Positions 14,658-21,626 of a DNA stretch of 25,387 nucleotides are shown here, in pieces. The notes under the pieces are model-generated. The model saw only the letters and a program-made list of their open reading frames with translations. It made no database searches and had not been told where the DNA came from. Numbering within the stretch: the stretch's first letter is position 1; each line of letters begins with the position of its first letter. A program made the position numbers and the translations under genes. The DNA lies in contig WJKQ01000059.1 in NCBI GenBank assembly GCA_014728975.1, positions 1 to 25,387 of the forward strand, in the 5' to 3' direction. The stretch comes from Candidatus Peregrinibacteria bacterium. GTDB taxonomy: Bacteria; Patescibacteriota; Gracilibacteria; UBA1369; LOWO2-01-FULL-3.

Positions 14658-15596
14658 TTAAAGCCACCTTCTATATCTAAAATAACTAACCATAATAACG
14701 GCTATTGCCACTAATATTCCCGTTATTACAGGTAGCGAGAGAGGATGTTGCGCGAGAGGTAAATTATTAATATTCATTCCATAAAAACCCGTGATAAATG
14801 TAAGCGGAAGCATTATAACCGAGAAAATCGTAAGTATTTTAATAACGTTATTTGTATTGTGTGAAATAATGGATTCGTTGGTTTCCTGTAATGAAACCGC
14901 CAATTCCTGTAAGTTTTCCAGGTTGTTCCAGATTTTTTCTATTTTATCAACTATATCGTCAAAATATACGTCGAGTTTTTCAGGGAGAAATTTTTTATTT
15001 TTATGTTCAAGTTGGGCTATAATTGCACGTTGGGGCATTATTATACGTCTGAAATTAATTATATCTTTTTTCAATAATAATATATCCTTCAGCCGGTCCC
15101 TGGAATAATCCACTTCAAAAACATCAATTTCAAGTTCGTTTAATTGTTTGTAAAGATCGTCCAAAAGAGGAAATCCGTCCTCAAAAAGGTCGTCGATAAT
15201 CATATAAAGGAAATAACCGCTTCCCAATCCCATGTATTCTTCTTTGGTCTTTTTGTTTTTTTTACATTTTGCAAAAAGATCTTTTAATAACGGCAAATCT
15301 TTGTGTACCGTTATAACGAAATTTTGACCTATGAAGATATTTAATTCCAAGCTATTGATGAGCTTTCTTTTCCCTTGTTTTACAGGAACGTTTAAGATTA
15401 TAAAAAGATATTCATCATATTCATCTATTTTTGGCCTTTGGACCTCTTTAGAAAAACAATCCTCAATATCTAGGTGATGGAATTTATAGTTTTTTTTCAG
15501 GTATAAGGCGGCTTTTTCATCAAGGTTATTAATTGATACCCAGGTGAAATTTTTTTCTTTATTCTTGATTTTCTCTATTACAGGTTTATTTATCAT
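14658..15596 (-). CDS. corA: CorA-family magnesium/divalent-cation transporter
   Basis: 312 residues. The C-terminus has the two transmembrane helices of CorA, with the signature YGMN at 272-275 at the end of helix 1 (the ion-selectivity loop) and a basic tail (YRRWL). The N-terminal ~240 residues are the cytoplasmic alpha/beta funnel, with the long stalk helix rich in Lys/Glu/Ile before TM1. The acidic/aromatic external loop is short (NINNLPLAQHP). No Shine-Dalgarno. The promoter's -10 box ends 6 nt before the ATG, so the message is predicted to be leaderless. Confidence 0.93.
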   Translation of the reverse strand: MINKPVIEKIKNKEKNFTWVSINNLDEKAALYLKKNYKFHHLDIEDCFSKEVQRPKIDEYDEYLFIILNVPVKQGKRKLINSLELNIFIGQNFVITVHKDLPLLKDLFAKCKKNKKTKEEYMGLGSGYFLYMIIDDLFEDGFPLLDDLYKQLNELEIDVFEVDYSRDRLKDILLLKKDIINFRRIIMPQRAIIAQLEHKNKKFLPEKLDVYFDDIVDKIEKIWNNLENLQELAVSLQETNESIISHNTNNVIKILTIFSVIMLPLTFITGFYGMNINNLPLAQHPLSLPVITGILVAIAVIMVSYFRYRRWL

Positions 15597-15602
15597 GCCC
15601 AG

Positions 15603-15631
15603 AATATAATGTTTTATATGTGTTTTTTCAA
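15603..15631 (-). promoter_or_regulatory. corA promoter predicted to give a leaderless mRNA
   Basis: On the minus strand TTGAAA (15631-15626), 17 nt, TATATT (15608-15603), then six bases CTGGGC and the corA ATG at 15596. A normal start distance puts +1 on the A of ATG. Confidence 0.65.
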
Positions 15632-15682
15632 TCTATTATAAAAAATAACTTAATTTATTATAGCCTAATATTTTGAGGGCTG

Positions 15683-15710
15683 TTGACTTTGGAAAGCGCT
15701 AAAGTAAAAT
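15683..15710 (+). promoter_or_regulatory. Promoter of the membrane-protein gene at 15718, predicted leaderless
   Basis: TTGACT (15683-15688), 16 nt, TAAAAT (15705-15710), then seven bases ACTTGGC and the ATG at 15718. The expected transcription start coincides with the start codon. Confidence 0.65.
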
Positions 15711-15717
15711 ACTTGGC

Positions 15718-16704
15718 ATGGACTACAAAAAAATTATAGCTGATTCTTGGTCATTTACACAAAAAAATAAAAAACTTATCATTTGGTTTGGTTTTATTCC
15801 CTCACTTTTTACGACTACGGTGGGGGTGGGCTATTTTGCTTATCAATTTTTTGCTTTTAAACAATCGTATTTGTTTAGTGATGTGGATAAAAGTTTTCTT
15901 CATGACGTAGCTACTTTTATATGGACTTTTATTCAACAGCATGTTTCATGGACAGTTCCTCTGATTATTGCTGCGGTTCTTTTTGGAATTATTTATTTCT
16001 TATTTCCGACTTTGGCAAAAGCCTCTGCGATTCAGTCCATCGCAAGGAACAGGAACGGACAGAAAGCAGGTGTTGGTGCCGGATTCAGGTATGGAATAAT
16101 GTCTTTTTTACCACTTTTTGAATACCATCTTCTAATAAAAACTTTTGCATTTTTTTCAATTTTGATTGAAATGTCTTTTGTTTTAAGGAACCTCGGACCG
16201 GTTATTTTTAAGCTTTTTATGCCAGTATTTATTATTTTGATAATTTTAAGTCTTATATTGACTCTGCTTTTCACTTATACGGATTTTTTTATAGTTATTG
16301 ACGGCTGTAAAGTGTTTGAATCGATGAAAAAAAGTGCAAAATTGGTTGTTGTTCATCTAAAACATACTTTTTTAATTACTATTCTAATGTTAATTATCGG
16401 CATAAGGATAGTTATTCAGGCTATTTTGGTGTTTTTGATACCGGCTTTGATAGTACTTATCACAGGATATATTGCAGCTGTTGCTTTGCCTGTCACAGGC
16501 GTTATCGTAGGTGGAATCGTAGGTTTTTTAGCTCTTTTAATAGCTGCTTATTTGAACGGTATCGTTGATATTTTTTCATATACTGTCTGGACTTTTACTT
16601 TTTTGGAATTGACTTCAGAAAAAGAGATCACCGCGAGAGATGTATTTAAAGATGAAATCGCAGAAAAAAAACAACATGACTATAAGGGACATAAAAATCT
16701 CTAA
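15718..16704 (+). CDS. Multi-pass membrane protein of unknown function
   Basis: 328 residues, not recognised. Hydrophobic segments are visible at about 21-46, 77-97, 140-160 (weaker), 162-190, 216-245 and 247-285, so about six membrane spans are likely. The N-terminus (MDYKKIIADSWSFTQKNKKL) is a short amphipathic cytoplasmic helix and the C-terminus is charged (EITARDVFKDEIAEKKQHDY). The helix-rich, glycine-poor pattern resembles predicted 'integral membrane' proteins of small uncultured bacteria (general impression). It is divergent from corA, with both transcripts predicted leaderless. Its stop overlaps that of the convergent DUF3307-like gene through a shared CTAA. Confidence 0.8.
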   Translation: MDYKKIIADSWSFTQKNKKLIIWFGFIPSLFTTTVGVGYFAYQFFAFKQSYLFSDVDKSFLHDVATFIWTFIQQHVSWTVPLIIAAVLFGIIYFLFPTLAKASAIQSIARNRNGQKAGVGAGFRYGIMSFLPLFEYHLLIKTFAFFSILIEMSFVLRNLGPVIFKLFMPVFIILIILSLILTLLFTYTDFFIVIDGCKVFESMKKSAKLVVVHLKHTFLITILMLIIGIRIVIQAILVFLIPALIVLITGYIAAVALPVTGVIVGGIVGFLALLIAAYLNGIVDIFSYTVWTFTFLELTSEKEITARDVFKDEIAEKKQHDYKGHKNL

Positions 16705-17180
16705 TAATGTCCGGAAGGTTTCTTTTTAAATCTAAAGATACCAATCAATAATATTACAAATACTATTATATAAGCCAATGTTATTACTCTGGCATCCGTA
16801 TATACTTTGTAAAAAAGCGTTTCAGGAAAAGTTATTTCAATATCGCTTATTGCCAGGTAGGCAATAAAAATTACCAAAAAATGAAATATTTGATCTATAA
16901 TGAAGGGTTTTGCTTTGCCGTTTTTTCTGTTTTTAATACCGTATTTCACTTTAGTGGAATCTATAAAAAAATGTATGAAACTTATTGCAAAAATAATTAT
17001 AAGCAACCAAAAATACCCCGCAATCAAAAAGGGTAAAAGTAATATCGCTGTAATTAAGAAATGAATGAGCGAATGGATAAAAATTCCTTTCTTTTTTTTA
17101 ATTTTCCATTCTACAAGTTTTGTAGGCTGAAATATAAAGTCGCCGAGTAAATGTGCGAGAATCAAATAGGAAAGGATCAT
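16701..17180 (-). CDS. DUF3307-like small membrane protein
   Basis: 159 residues with four to five hydrophobic segments. The pattern HLLGDFIFQPTKLVEWK at the N-terminus, then IHSLIHF, HFFIDSTKVK and IIDQIFHF, matches the DUF3307 arrangement of conserved His/Asp/Gln on membrane helices (recalled family pattern, function unknown). Start and stop overlap neighbours: the ATG shares one base with the TAA of the upstream cyclic-nucleotide-binding gene (TAATG), so translation of the two is probably coupled. The stop overlaps that of the convergent gene at 15718-16704. Confidence 0.78.
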   Translation of the reverse strand: MILSYLILAHLLGDFIFQPTKLVEWKIKKKKGIFIHSLIHFLITAILLLPFLIAGYFWLLIIIFAISFIHFFIDSTKVKYGIKNRKNGKAKPFIIDQIFHFLVIFIAYLAISDIEITFPETLFYKVYTDARVITLAYIIVFVILLIGIFRFKKKPSGHY

Positions 17181-17632
17181 TATTGGTTTTTTAAATTTTC
17201 ATTGGTTCTTACAATCATCGTAGCGCTTATTTGTTCCGCAAGGGTGGTATTTGTGCTTAAAAGTTTTTTAAAATTATCTTTGGAAAGAATGAATATTTCA
17301 CAGTCGGTAGCTGTTTTCGCCGACGCGTTTCTTGGTTCCTCGGAAACGAGCGCCATTTCCCCAAAAAACCCTCCCTGGTAGATATCGGCCACTTTTTCAG
17401 GAGTTTCCCCCTCCTCTTCGGGTTCGTGATATATCGTTACGGTGCCTTTTTTTACAATATAAAGAGCGTCTCCATCGTCCCCTTCCTTAAACAGTATATA
17501 TTTTTCAGGGTAATACATTAAAACTATTTTTTTGATAATTTCTTTATGAAGCTCCTCGTTTAAATCTGAAAAAAGAGGAATCTGCTTTAACAGTGGTAAA
17601 ACAACGGAAACATCTACATTTTTATTATTCAT
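17180..17632 (-). CDS. Stand-alone cyclic-nucleotide-binding (cNMP) domain protein
   Basis: 150 residues that are almost entirely one cNMP-binding beta-roll (about 18-140). The phosphate-binding cassette FFGEMALVSEEPRNASA is intact: Glu92 would contact the ribose and Arg101 the cyclic phosphate. There is no helix-turn-helix after the domain, so this is not a Crp-type transcription factor; it more likely acts as a regulatory subunit or sensor. It is translationally coupled to the DUF3307-like membrane protein downstream and divergent from a membrane PAS protein, suggesting a small signalling locus (inference). I see no cyclase in the window. Confidence 0.9.
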   Translation of the reverse strand: MNNKNVDVSVVLPLLKQIPLFSDLNEELHKEIIKKIVLMYYPEKYILFKEGDDGDALYIVKKGTVTIYHEPEEEGETPEKVADIYQGGFFGEMALVSEEPRNASAKTATDCEIFILSKDNFKKLLSTNTTLAEQISATMIVRTNENLKNQ

Positions 17633-17655
17633 AGGAAAAGGTTATTTATATTAAT

Positions 17656-17683
17656 ATTATACCATAATTTTATCAAAAACCAA
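17656..17683 (-). promoter_or_regulatory. Promoter of the cNMP-binding/DUF3307 operon
   Basis: On the minus strand TTGGTT (17683-17678), 16 nt, TATAAT (17661-17656), preceded by TG one base upstream (extended -10, TGGTATAAT). Predicted start near 17649, with a leader of about 17 nt. Confidence 0.7.
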
Positions 17684-17690
17684 CAGCTGA

Positions 17691-17719
17691 TTGACATATT
17701 TACGCTTTTGTATTATAAT
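17691..17719 (+). promoter_or_regulatory. Consensus promoter of the PAS gene
   Basis: TTGACA (17691-17696), exactly 17 nt, TATAAT (17714-17719): both hexamers perfect, as in the ncRNA promoter. Its -35 box is only 7 bp from the -35 box of the divergent promoter. Between the two lies a CAGCTG palindrome (17684-17689). Confidence 0.85.
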
Positions 17720-17756
17720 TAAATAGGACGTTTAAAAATAAAAACAAATATTACGA

Positions 17757-18428
17757 ATGATAACATTATCCCAAAATAAAAAGATAGCTATATCGGCCTT
17801 AGCATTATTTCTGGTATCTTTTGTTCTGATGCTTATATTTCTTGAGAATAAACATATTGGAAAAGATCCGAGCCAGGCTAATGTATTTAATATAGGCTCT
17901 CATCATTCTCCAAAAACAGAGCCAAATATTGAAGAGTTATATAAAAATTATCTGACTGATCGCGATGCTCCGTTTTTTGTGAGCAATCCCGAAGGAAAAA
18001 TCAAATATGCAAATGGAGGGTTTTGCAATCTTTTATCAGTGGAATTTGATGAATTTAAAGGATCTTTATTTTTCGATTACATAAATAACAAAGATCTTTC
18101 TGAATTTTTTCCAAAATACACAAAAATAATTCAAAACGGTGAAAGTATAGAAGGACTAGGACCGTATCGTATGATTAAAGATGATCGTGAAATTATGGTG
18201 CTTTTAAGTGCTTATCCTGTTCTAGAAAATGATAAAATCAATGAAATCGTTTTTTCTCTAAAAGACCTTACTGAAAGAATTGAGGAATTAAATGATTACG
18301 GAAAAGAAAATAACGACGAGGAAGAAGAAGAAAAACACTGGATCAGGAATCTTTATCCCAAAATTAAAGACGTGAAAAATGATGATATAAGAATGGTTGT
18401 TGATAGAATTACGTATAATAATAAATAG
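17757..18428 (+). CDS. Membrane-anchored PAS-domain protein
   Basis: 223 residues. A single membrane segment (about 10-29, ISALALFLVSFVLMLIFL) is followed by a PAS domain from about 60 to 165, with APFFVSNPEGKIKYANGGFC, an E/F helix region and the terminal strand-helix EIVFSLKDLTERIEEL. This is the PAS-to-output connector found in sensor kinases and cyclases, but here no output domain follows, only an acidic stretch (EENNDEEEEE-like) and about 35 more residues. It may be a truncated sensor or a partner protein. Short 5' leader, no Shine-Dalgarno. Confidence 0.82.
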   Translation: MITLSQNKKIAISALALFLVSFVLMLIFLENKHIGKDPSQANVFNIGSHHSPKTEPNIEELYKNYLTDRDAPFFVSNPEGKIKYANGGFCNLLSVEFDEFKGSLFFDYINNKDLSEFFPKYTKIIQNGESIEGLGPYRMIKDDREIMVLLSAYPVLENDKINEIVFSLKDLTERIEELNDYGKENNDEEEEEKHWIRNLYPKIKDVKNDDIRMVVDRITYNNK

Positions 18429-18438
18429 CTTTATTTAA

Positions 18439-18467
18439 TTGCGTGAATTAAAATCTTCGAGTAAAAT
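18439..18467 (+). promoter_or_regulatory. Possible leuS promoter
   Basis: TTGCGT (18439-18444), 17 nt, TAAAAT (18462-18467). The -10 box lies inside a near-palindrome, CGAGTAAAATTTTGCTCG (18459-18476), which could be an operator or chance. Predicted leader about 17 nt. Confidence 0.5.
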
Positions 18468-18490
18468 TTTGCTCGATTGTAACTTAGGTC

Positions 18491-20899
18491 ATGCAAAAAT
18501 ACTCCGCCAGAGAAGTTGAAAAAAAATGGCAGGAAAAATGGAAATCAACAAATCTTCATACAGTCGATTTAAAAGATTTTAAAGACAAATATTATAATCT
18601 TGTGATGTTTCCTTATCCTTCCGGGGATAAGCTTCATATCGGGCATTGGTATAATTTTGGTCCCGCCGACAGTTGGGCCAGATATATGAGAATGAAAGGG
18701 AAAAATGTCTTTTCTCCGATGGGATTTGATAGTTTCGGCTTACCTGCGGAAAATTATGCGATAAAAACAGGCGTTCCTCCTGCTGAAAGCACCAAAAAAA
18801 ATATTGAATATATGAAAAAACAGCTAAGCGAAATGGGCGCTATGTATGACTGGAACAAAACGCTGGCAACGTCTGATCCGGATTATTATAAATGGACACA
18901 ATGGATATTTTTACAATTATATAAAAACGACATGGCTTATAAAAAAGAAGCTCCTGTAAATTGGTGTCCGAGCTGTAAAACCGTTCTTGCGAATGAACAG
19001 GTTCAAGACGGCTATTGTGAAAGGTGCCAAAGTGAAATTTCAAAAAAGGATTTAAGCCAGTGGTTTTTTAAAATTAGTAATTATGCTGAAAAACTCCTTG
19101 ATTATGATGAACTTGACTGGCCTGAAAAGACTATTCTCATGCAAAAAAACTGGATAGGTAAAAGTGAAGGATGTGATATTGATTTTCCTTTGGAGGATAA
19201 TAGTGAAATTTTGACTTGTTATACGACTCGGCCGGACACGATTTTTAGTGTAACTTTTGTAGTTATATCACCTGAACATCCTCTGGTTGATGAATTTGTA
19301 AAAGGTACCAGATATGAAGAAGATGTTAGAAAAGTGCGAAAAAAAATTAATAAACAGACCCTTATTGAGCGTACTTCTGAAGGAGGAAAAGATAAAATCG
19401 GTTGCTTTTTGGGAAAATATGTAATTAATCCTGCAACTAAAGAAAAAACACCTGTTTATCTGGCAAATTTTGTGCTTATGTATGGTACTGGCGTTGTCAT
19501 GGCAAATGCTCATGACCAGCGTGATTTCGAATTTGCCAGGAAATATAATATTCCACTTAAATTTGTTATTTCCGAAAACGGAAAAAAAATTGATTCGAAA
19601 GATTTTGAAGGTGCTTATACGGCTGATGGCATTCTTTTTGATTCAGGAAAATTTAGTGGAATGAACAATCGTGAAGCTCTGCCAAAGGTAATAAAATGGC
19701 TGGAAGGTATAAATTATGGTCGTGCAACTGTAAATTATAAACTTCGTGACTGGTTGATAAGCCGACAAAGGTACTGGGGAGCTCCAATTCCAATTATTTA
19801 TTGCGATAAATGCGGTGAAGTTCCGGTGGAGGAAGACGATTTACCGGTCATTCTTCCCGATAATGTGGATTTTTCACCGAGAAGTGACGGAAAATCTCCT
19901 CTTGCTAATCATGAAGGCTTCAAATACTGTAAATGTCCAAAGTGCGGCAGAGACGCTGAACGGGAAGTTGATACAATGGATACCTTTGTCTGCAGCAGCT
20001 GGTATTTTTTGCGTTACCCCTCAAGTAACCTGAAAAATAAACCATTCGATAACAAAATTACAAATGAATGGCTGCCTGTTGATATGTATATCGGGGGACC
20101 CGAACACGCGTGCATGCATCTTTTATATGCCCGGTTTATAAATATGGTTCTTCATGATCTCGGTTATATAAATTTCACAGAGCCTTTTGACAAATTGGTA
20201 CACCAAGGAATGATTACGAAAGACGGGGCAAAAATGAGTAAATCCAAAGGGAATGTAGTCAGCCCTGATGAATTTGTTGAGAAATATGGAAGTGATGTTT
20301 TCAGAATGTATCTTATGTTTATGGGTCCTTTTACCGAAGGTGGAGACTGGAATGACAGTGGAATTACCGGTATTGCAAGGTTCGTTGATAAATTTTGGAA
20401 TCTGGTGAATTCGGATCCGCGCAAGGTCAAAGATAAAAACGCTCTGAAAAAAAACCTGAATAAATTGATAAAAAAAGTTACCGAAGATATTGAAAAAATG
20501 CATTTTAATACTGCAATTGCGGCATTGATGGAATTTGTCAATTTCGCGGGAAAGAATGGAACAGATAAAAATTCAAAAAAAGTTATTACAAAGCTTATTG
20601 CTCCTTTAGCTCCTCATCTGGCCGAAGAATGTTTTGATGTTTTGGATGAAAAATATAGTGTTGCGGATTCAAAATGGCCCGAATATGATCCGAAACTTAT
20701 TGTTGATGAATTAATTACAATAGGAGTACAGGTAAATGGAAAAGTCAGGGGAGAGATTGAGGTTGCCAAAGATGCGAGTAAAGAAGAGGCTTTGGAAATT
20801 GCAAAGTCCGATGAAAATGTGATGAAATATCTTTCAAAAGGAAAGATTGTTAAAGATATTTACGTTCCGGGTAAAATATTAGGTTTTGTAGTGAAATAA
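18491..20899 (+). CDS. leuS: Leucyl-tRNA synthetase
   Basis: Class I aminoacyl-tRNA synthetase of 802 residues, slightly shorter than E. coli's 860. The HIGH motif is exact at 49-52 (HIGHWYNF) and KMSKS is at 581-585. The zinc-binding insertion has CPSC and CERC around 157-180. The CP1 editing domain is present with TTRPDTIF from residue 245 and GTGVVMANAHDQRDFEF; the Asp of HDQRD is the editing aspartate. The anticodon-binding and C-terminal domains (GVQVNGKVRGEI) are complete. It stops 1 nt short of the stop of the convergent lipoprotein gene. Confidence 0.97.
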   Translation: MQKYSAREVEKKWQEKWKSTNLHTVDLKDFKDKYYNLVMFPYPSGDKLHIGHWYNFGPADSWARYMRMKGKNVFSPMGFDSFGLPAENYAIKTGVPPAESTKKNIEYMKKQLSEMGAMYDWNKTLATSDPDYYKWTQWIFLQLYKNDMAYKKEAPVNWCPSCKTVLANEQVQDGYCERCQSEISKKDLSQWFFKISNYAEKLLDYDELDWPEKTILMQKNWIGKSEGCDIDFPLEDNSEILTCYTTRPDTIFSVTFVVISPEHPLVDEFVKGTRYEEDVRKVRKKINKQTLIERTSEGGKDKIGCFLGKYVINPATKEKTPVYLANFVLMYGTGVVMANAHDQRDFEFARKYNIPLKFVISENGKKIDSKDFEGAYTADGILFDSGKFSGMNNREALPKVIKWLEGINYGRATVNYKLRDWLISRQRYWGAPIPIIYCDKCGEVPVEEDDLPVILPDNVDFSPRSDGKSPLANHEGFKYCKCPKCGRDAEREVDTMDTFVCSSWYFLRYPSSNLKNKPFDNKITNEWLPVDMYIGGPEHACMHLLYARFINMVLHDLGYINFTEPFDKLVHQGMITKDGAKMSKSKGNVVSPDEFVEKYGSDVFRMYLMFMGPFTEGGDWNDSGITGIARFVDKFWNLVNSDPRKVKDKNALKKNLNKLIKKVTEDIEKMHFNTAIAALMEFVNFAGKNGTDKNSKKVITKLIAPLAPHLAEECFDVLDEKYSVADSKWPEYDPKLIVDELITIGVQVNGKVRGEIEVAKDASKEEALEIAKSDENVMKYLSKGKIVKDIYVPGKILGFVVK

Positions 20900-20900
20900 T

Positions 20901-21290
20901 TTATTGAACAATTTCTATTAAGTGCATGGTTGGAGATCCCTCAGCCATTATTGATATTTCATCAACGACTATTGTTGCCGGATTTTCTTCATTGTATGTT
21001 TCTAAAATGGAAATATGGTCCTTAACTTCAGAATCCAGAAAATATTCATTTTCATCCTGAATTTCCGGAGGAAGTTTTGAAATATCTTCGCTGGAAACGT
21101 GAAAATGCGGAACATTTTCCTCTACATAGAAGTCCTTATATATAATCCATCCGTTTAATTGAGCCTGACCTGTATATTTTTTTCCAAGGTCATTATCGGT
21201 TTCCAGATTCCATGATGTTTTTTCCTCAGTTTGCTGTACGCATGCCGTCAATAGAATTACCGAAATGACCGTCAGTATAATTTTTTTCAT
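20901..21290 (-). CDS. Small lipoprotein of unknown function
   Basis: 129 residues with a clear type II signal peptide: MKKIILTVISVILLTAC, lipobox LTAC with Cys17 as the lipidated residue, followed by a polar QQTEEK linker. The mature ~110 residues are acidic and probably beta-rich (YTGQAQLNGWIIYKDFYVEE, HFHVSSEDISKLPP). No family recognised. It is transcribed away from the GC-rich island, and no Shine-Dalgarno precedes the ATG. Confidence 0.8.
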   Translation of the reverse strand: MKKIILTVISVILLTACVQQTEEKTSWNLETDNDLGKKYTGQAQLNGWIIYKDFYVEENVPHFHVSSEDISKLPPEIQDENEYFLDSEVKDHISILETYNEENPATIVVDEISIMAEGSPTMHLIEIVQ

Positions 21291-21432
21291 ATTATTTTTG
21301 TTAAATTTTCTATAAATTAACTTTTTTTTGCTTTTTCTGCAATTTTTAGGTGTTGAATAAATTTTAACAACAATTTTTATTAATAAATTTTGTTATTGAT
21401 CAAAGGATTTATTTTATTAATTTAAGAAATTT

Positions 21433-21460
21433 TTGTTGTTTGTATTTAAAATAATAAAAT
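21433..21460 (+). promoter_or_regulatory. Possible promoter upstream of the GC-rich gene
   Basis: TTGTTG (21433-21438), 16 nt, TAAAAT (21455-21460), located in the AT-rich DNA just before the composition change. If used, the leader would be about 160 nt. In such AT-rich sequence a chance match is possible. Confidence 0.35.
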
Positions 21461-21614
21461 ATTCGTGCAATGACAGATTTGCTGTGAACGATAGGATCGC
21501 TGAAATTCGGTTACGATACCTTTCGCTTCCGTGGATCGTCTCATTCCCGTGAACATTCCAAGAATAGTTCACGAGATGTCCATTGATATCTCGATCTAGT
21601 TTTTCCACCAGAGA

Positions 21615-21620
21615 AAGGAG
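21615..21620 (+). promoter_or_regulatory. Canonical Shine-Dalgarno of the GC-rich gene
   Basis: AAGGAG, 6 nt before the ATG at 21627. It is the only strong Shine-Dalgarno I find in front of any gene in the window, and it decides the start of this gene. Confidence 0.85.
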
Positions 21621-21626
21621 CAAGAA

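Larger units (their letters stand above)
21291..21626. other. 336-bp gene-free stretch with an abrupt composition change
   Basis: The left part (to about 21475) is very AT-rich and holds the upstream region of the lipoprotein gene. From about 21478 the sequence turns GC-balanced and forms a leader of about 150 nt before the gene at 21627. Within that leader, short inverted repeats are visible: GTGAAC/GTTCAC-type around 21550-21575 and GAGAT/ATCTC around 21573-21592. No open frame or RNA gene is evident. Confidence 0.6.

Noticed and set aside
18459..18476. Hairpin CGAGTAAAATTTTGCTCG as a terminator for the PAS gene
   Set aside because: The stem is short, no T-run follows, and it overlaps the likely leuS -10 box; an operator or chance is as likely.
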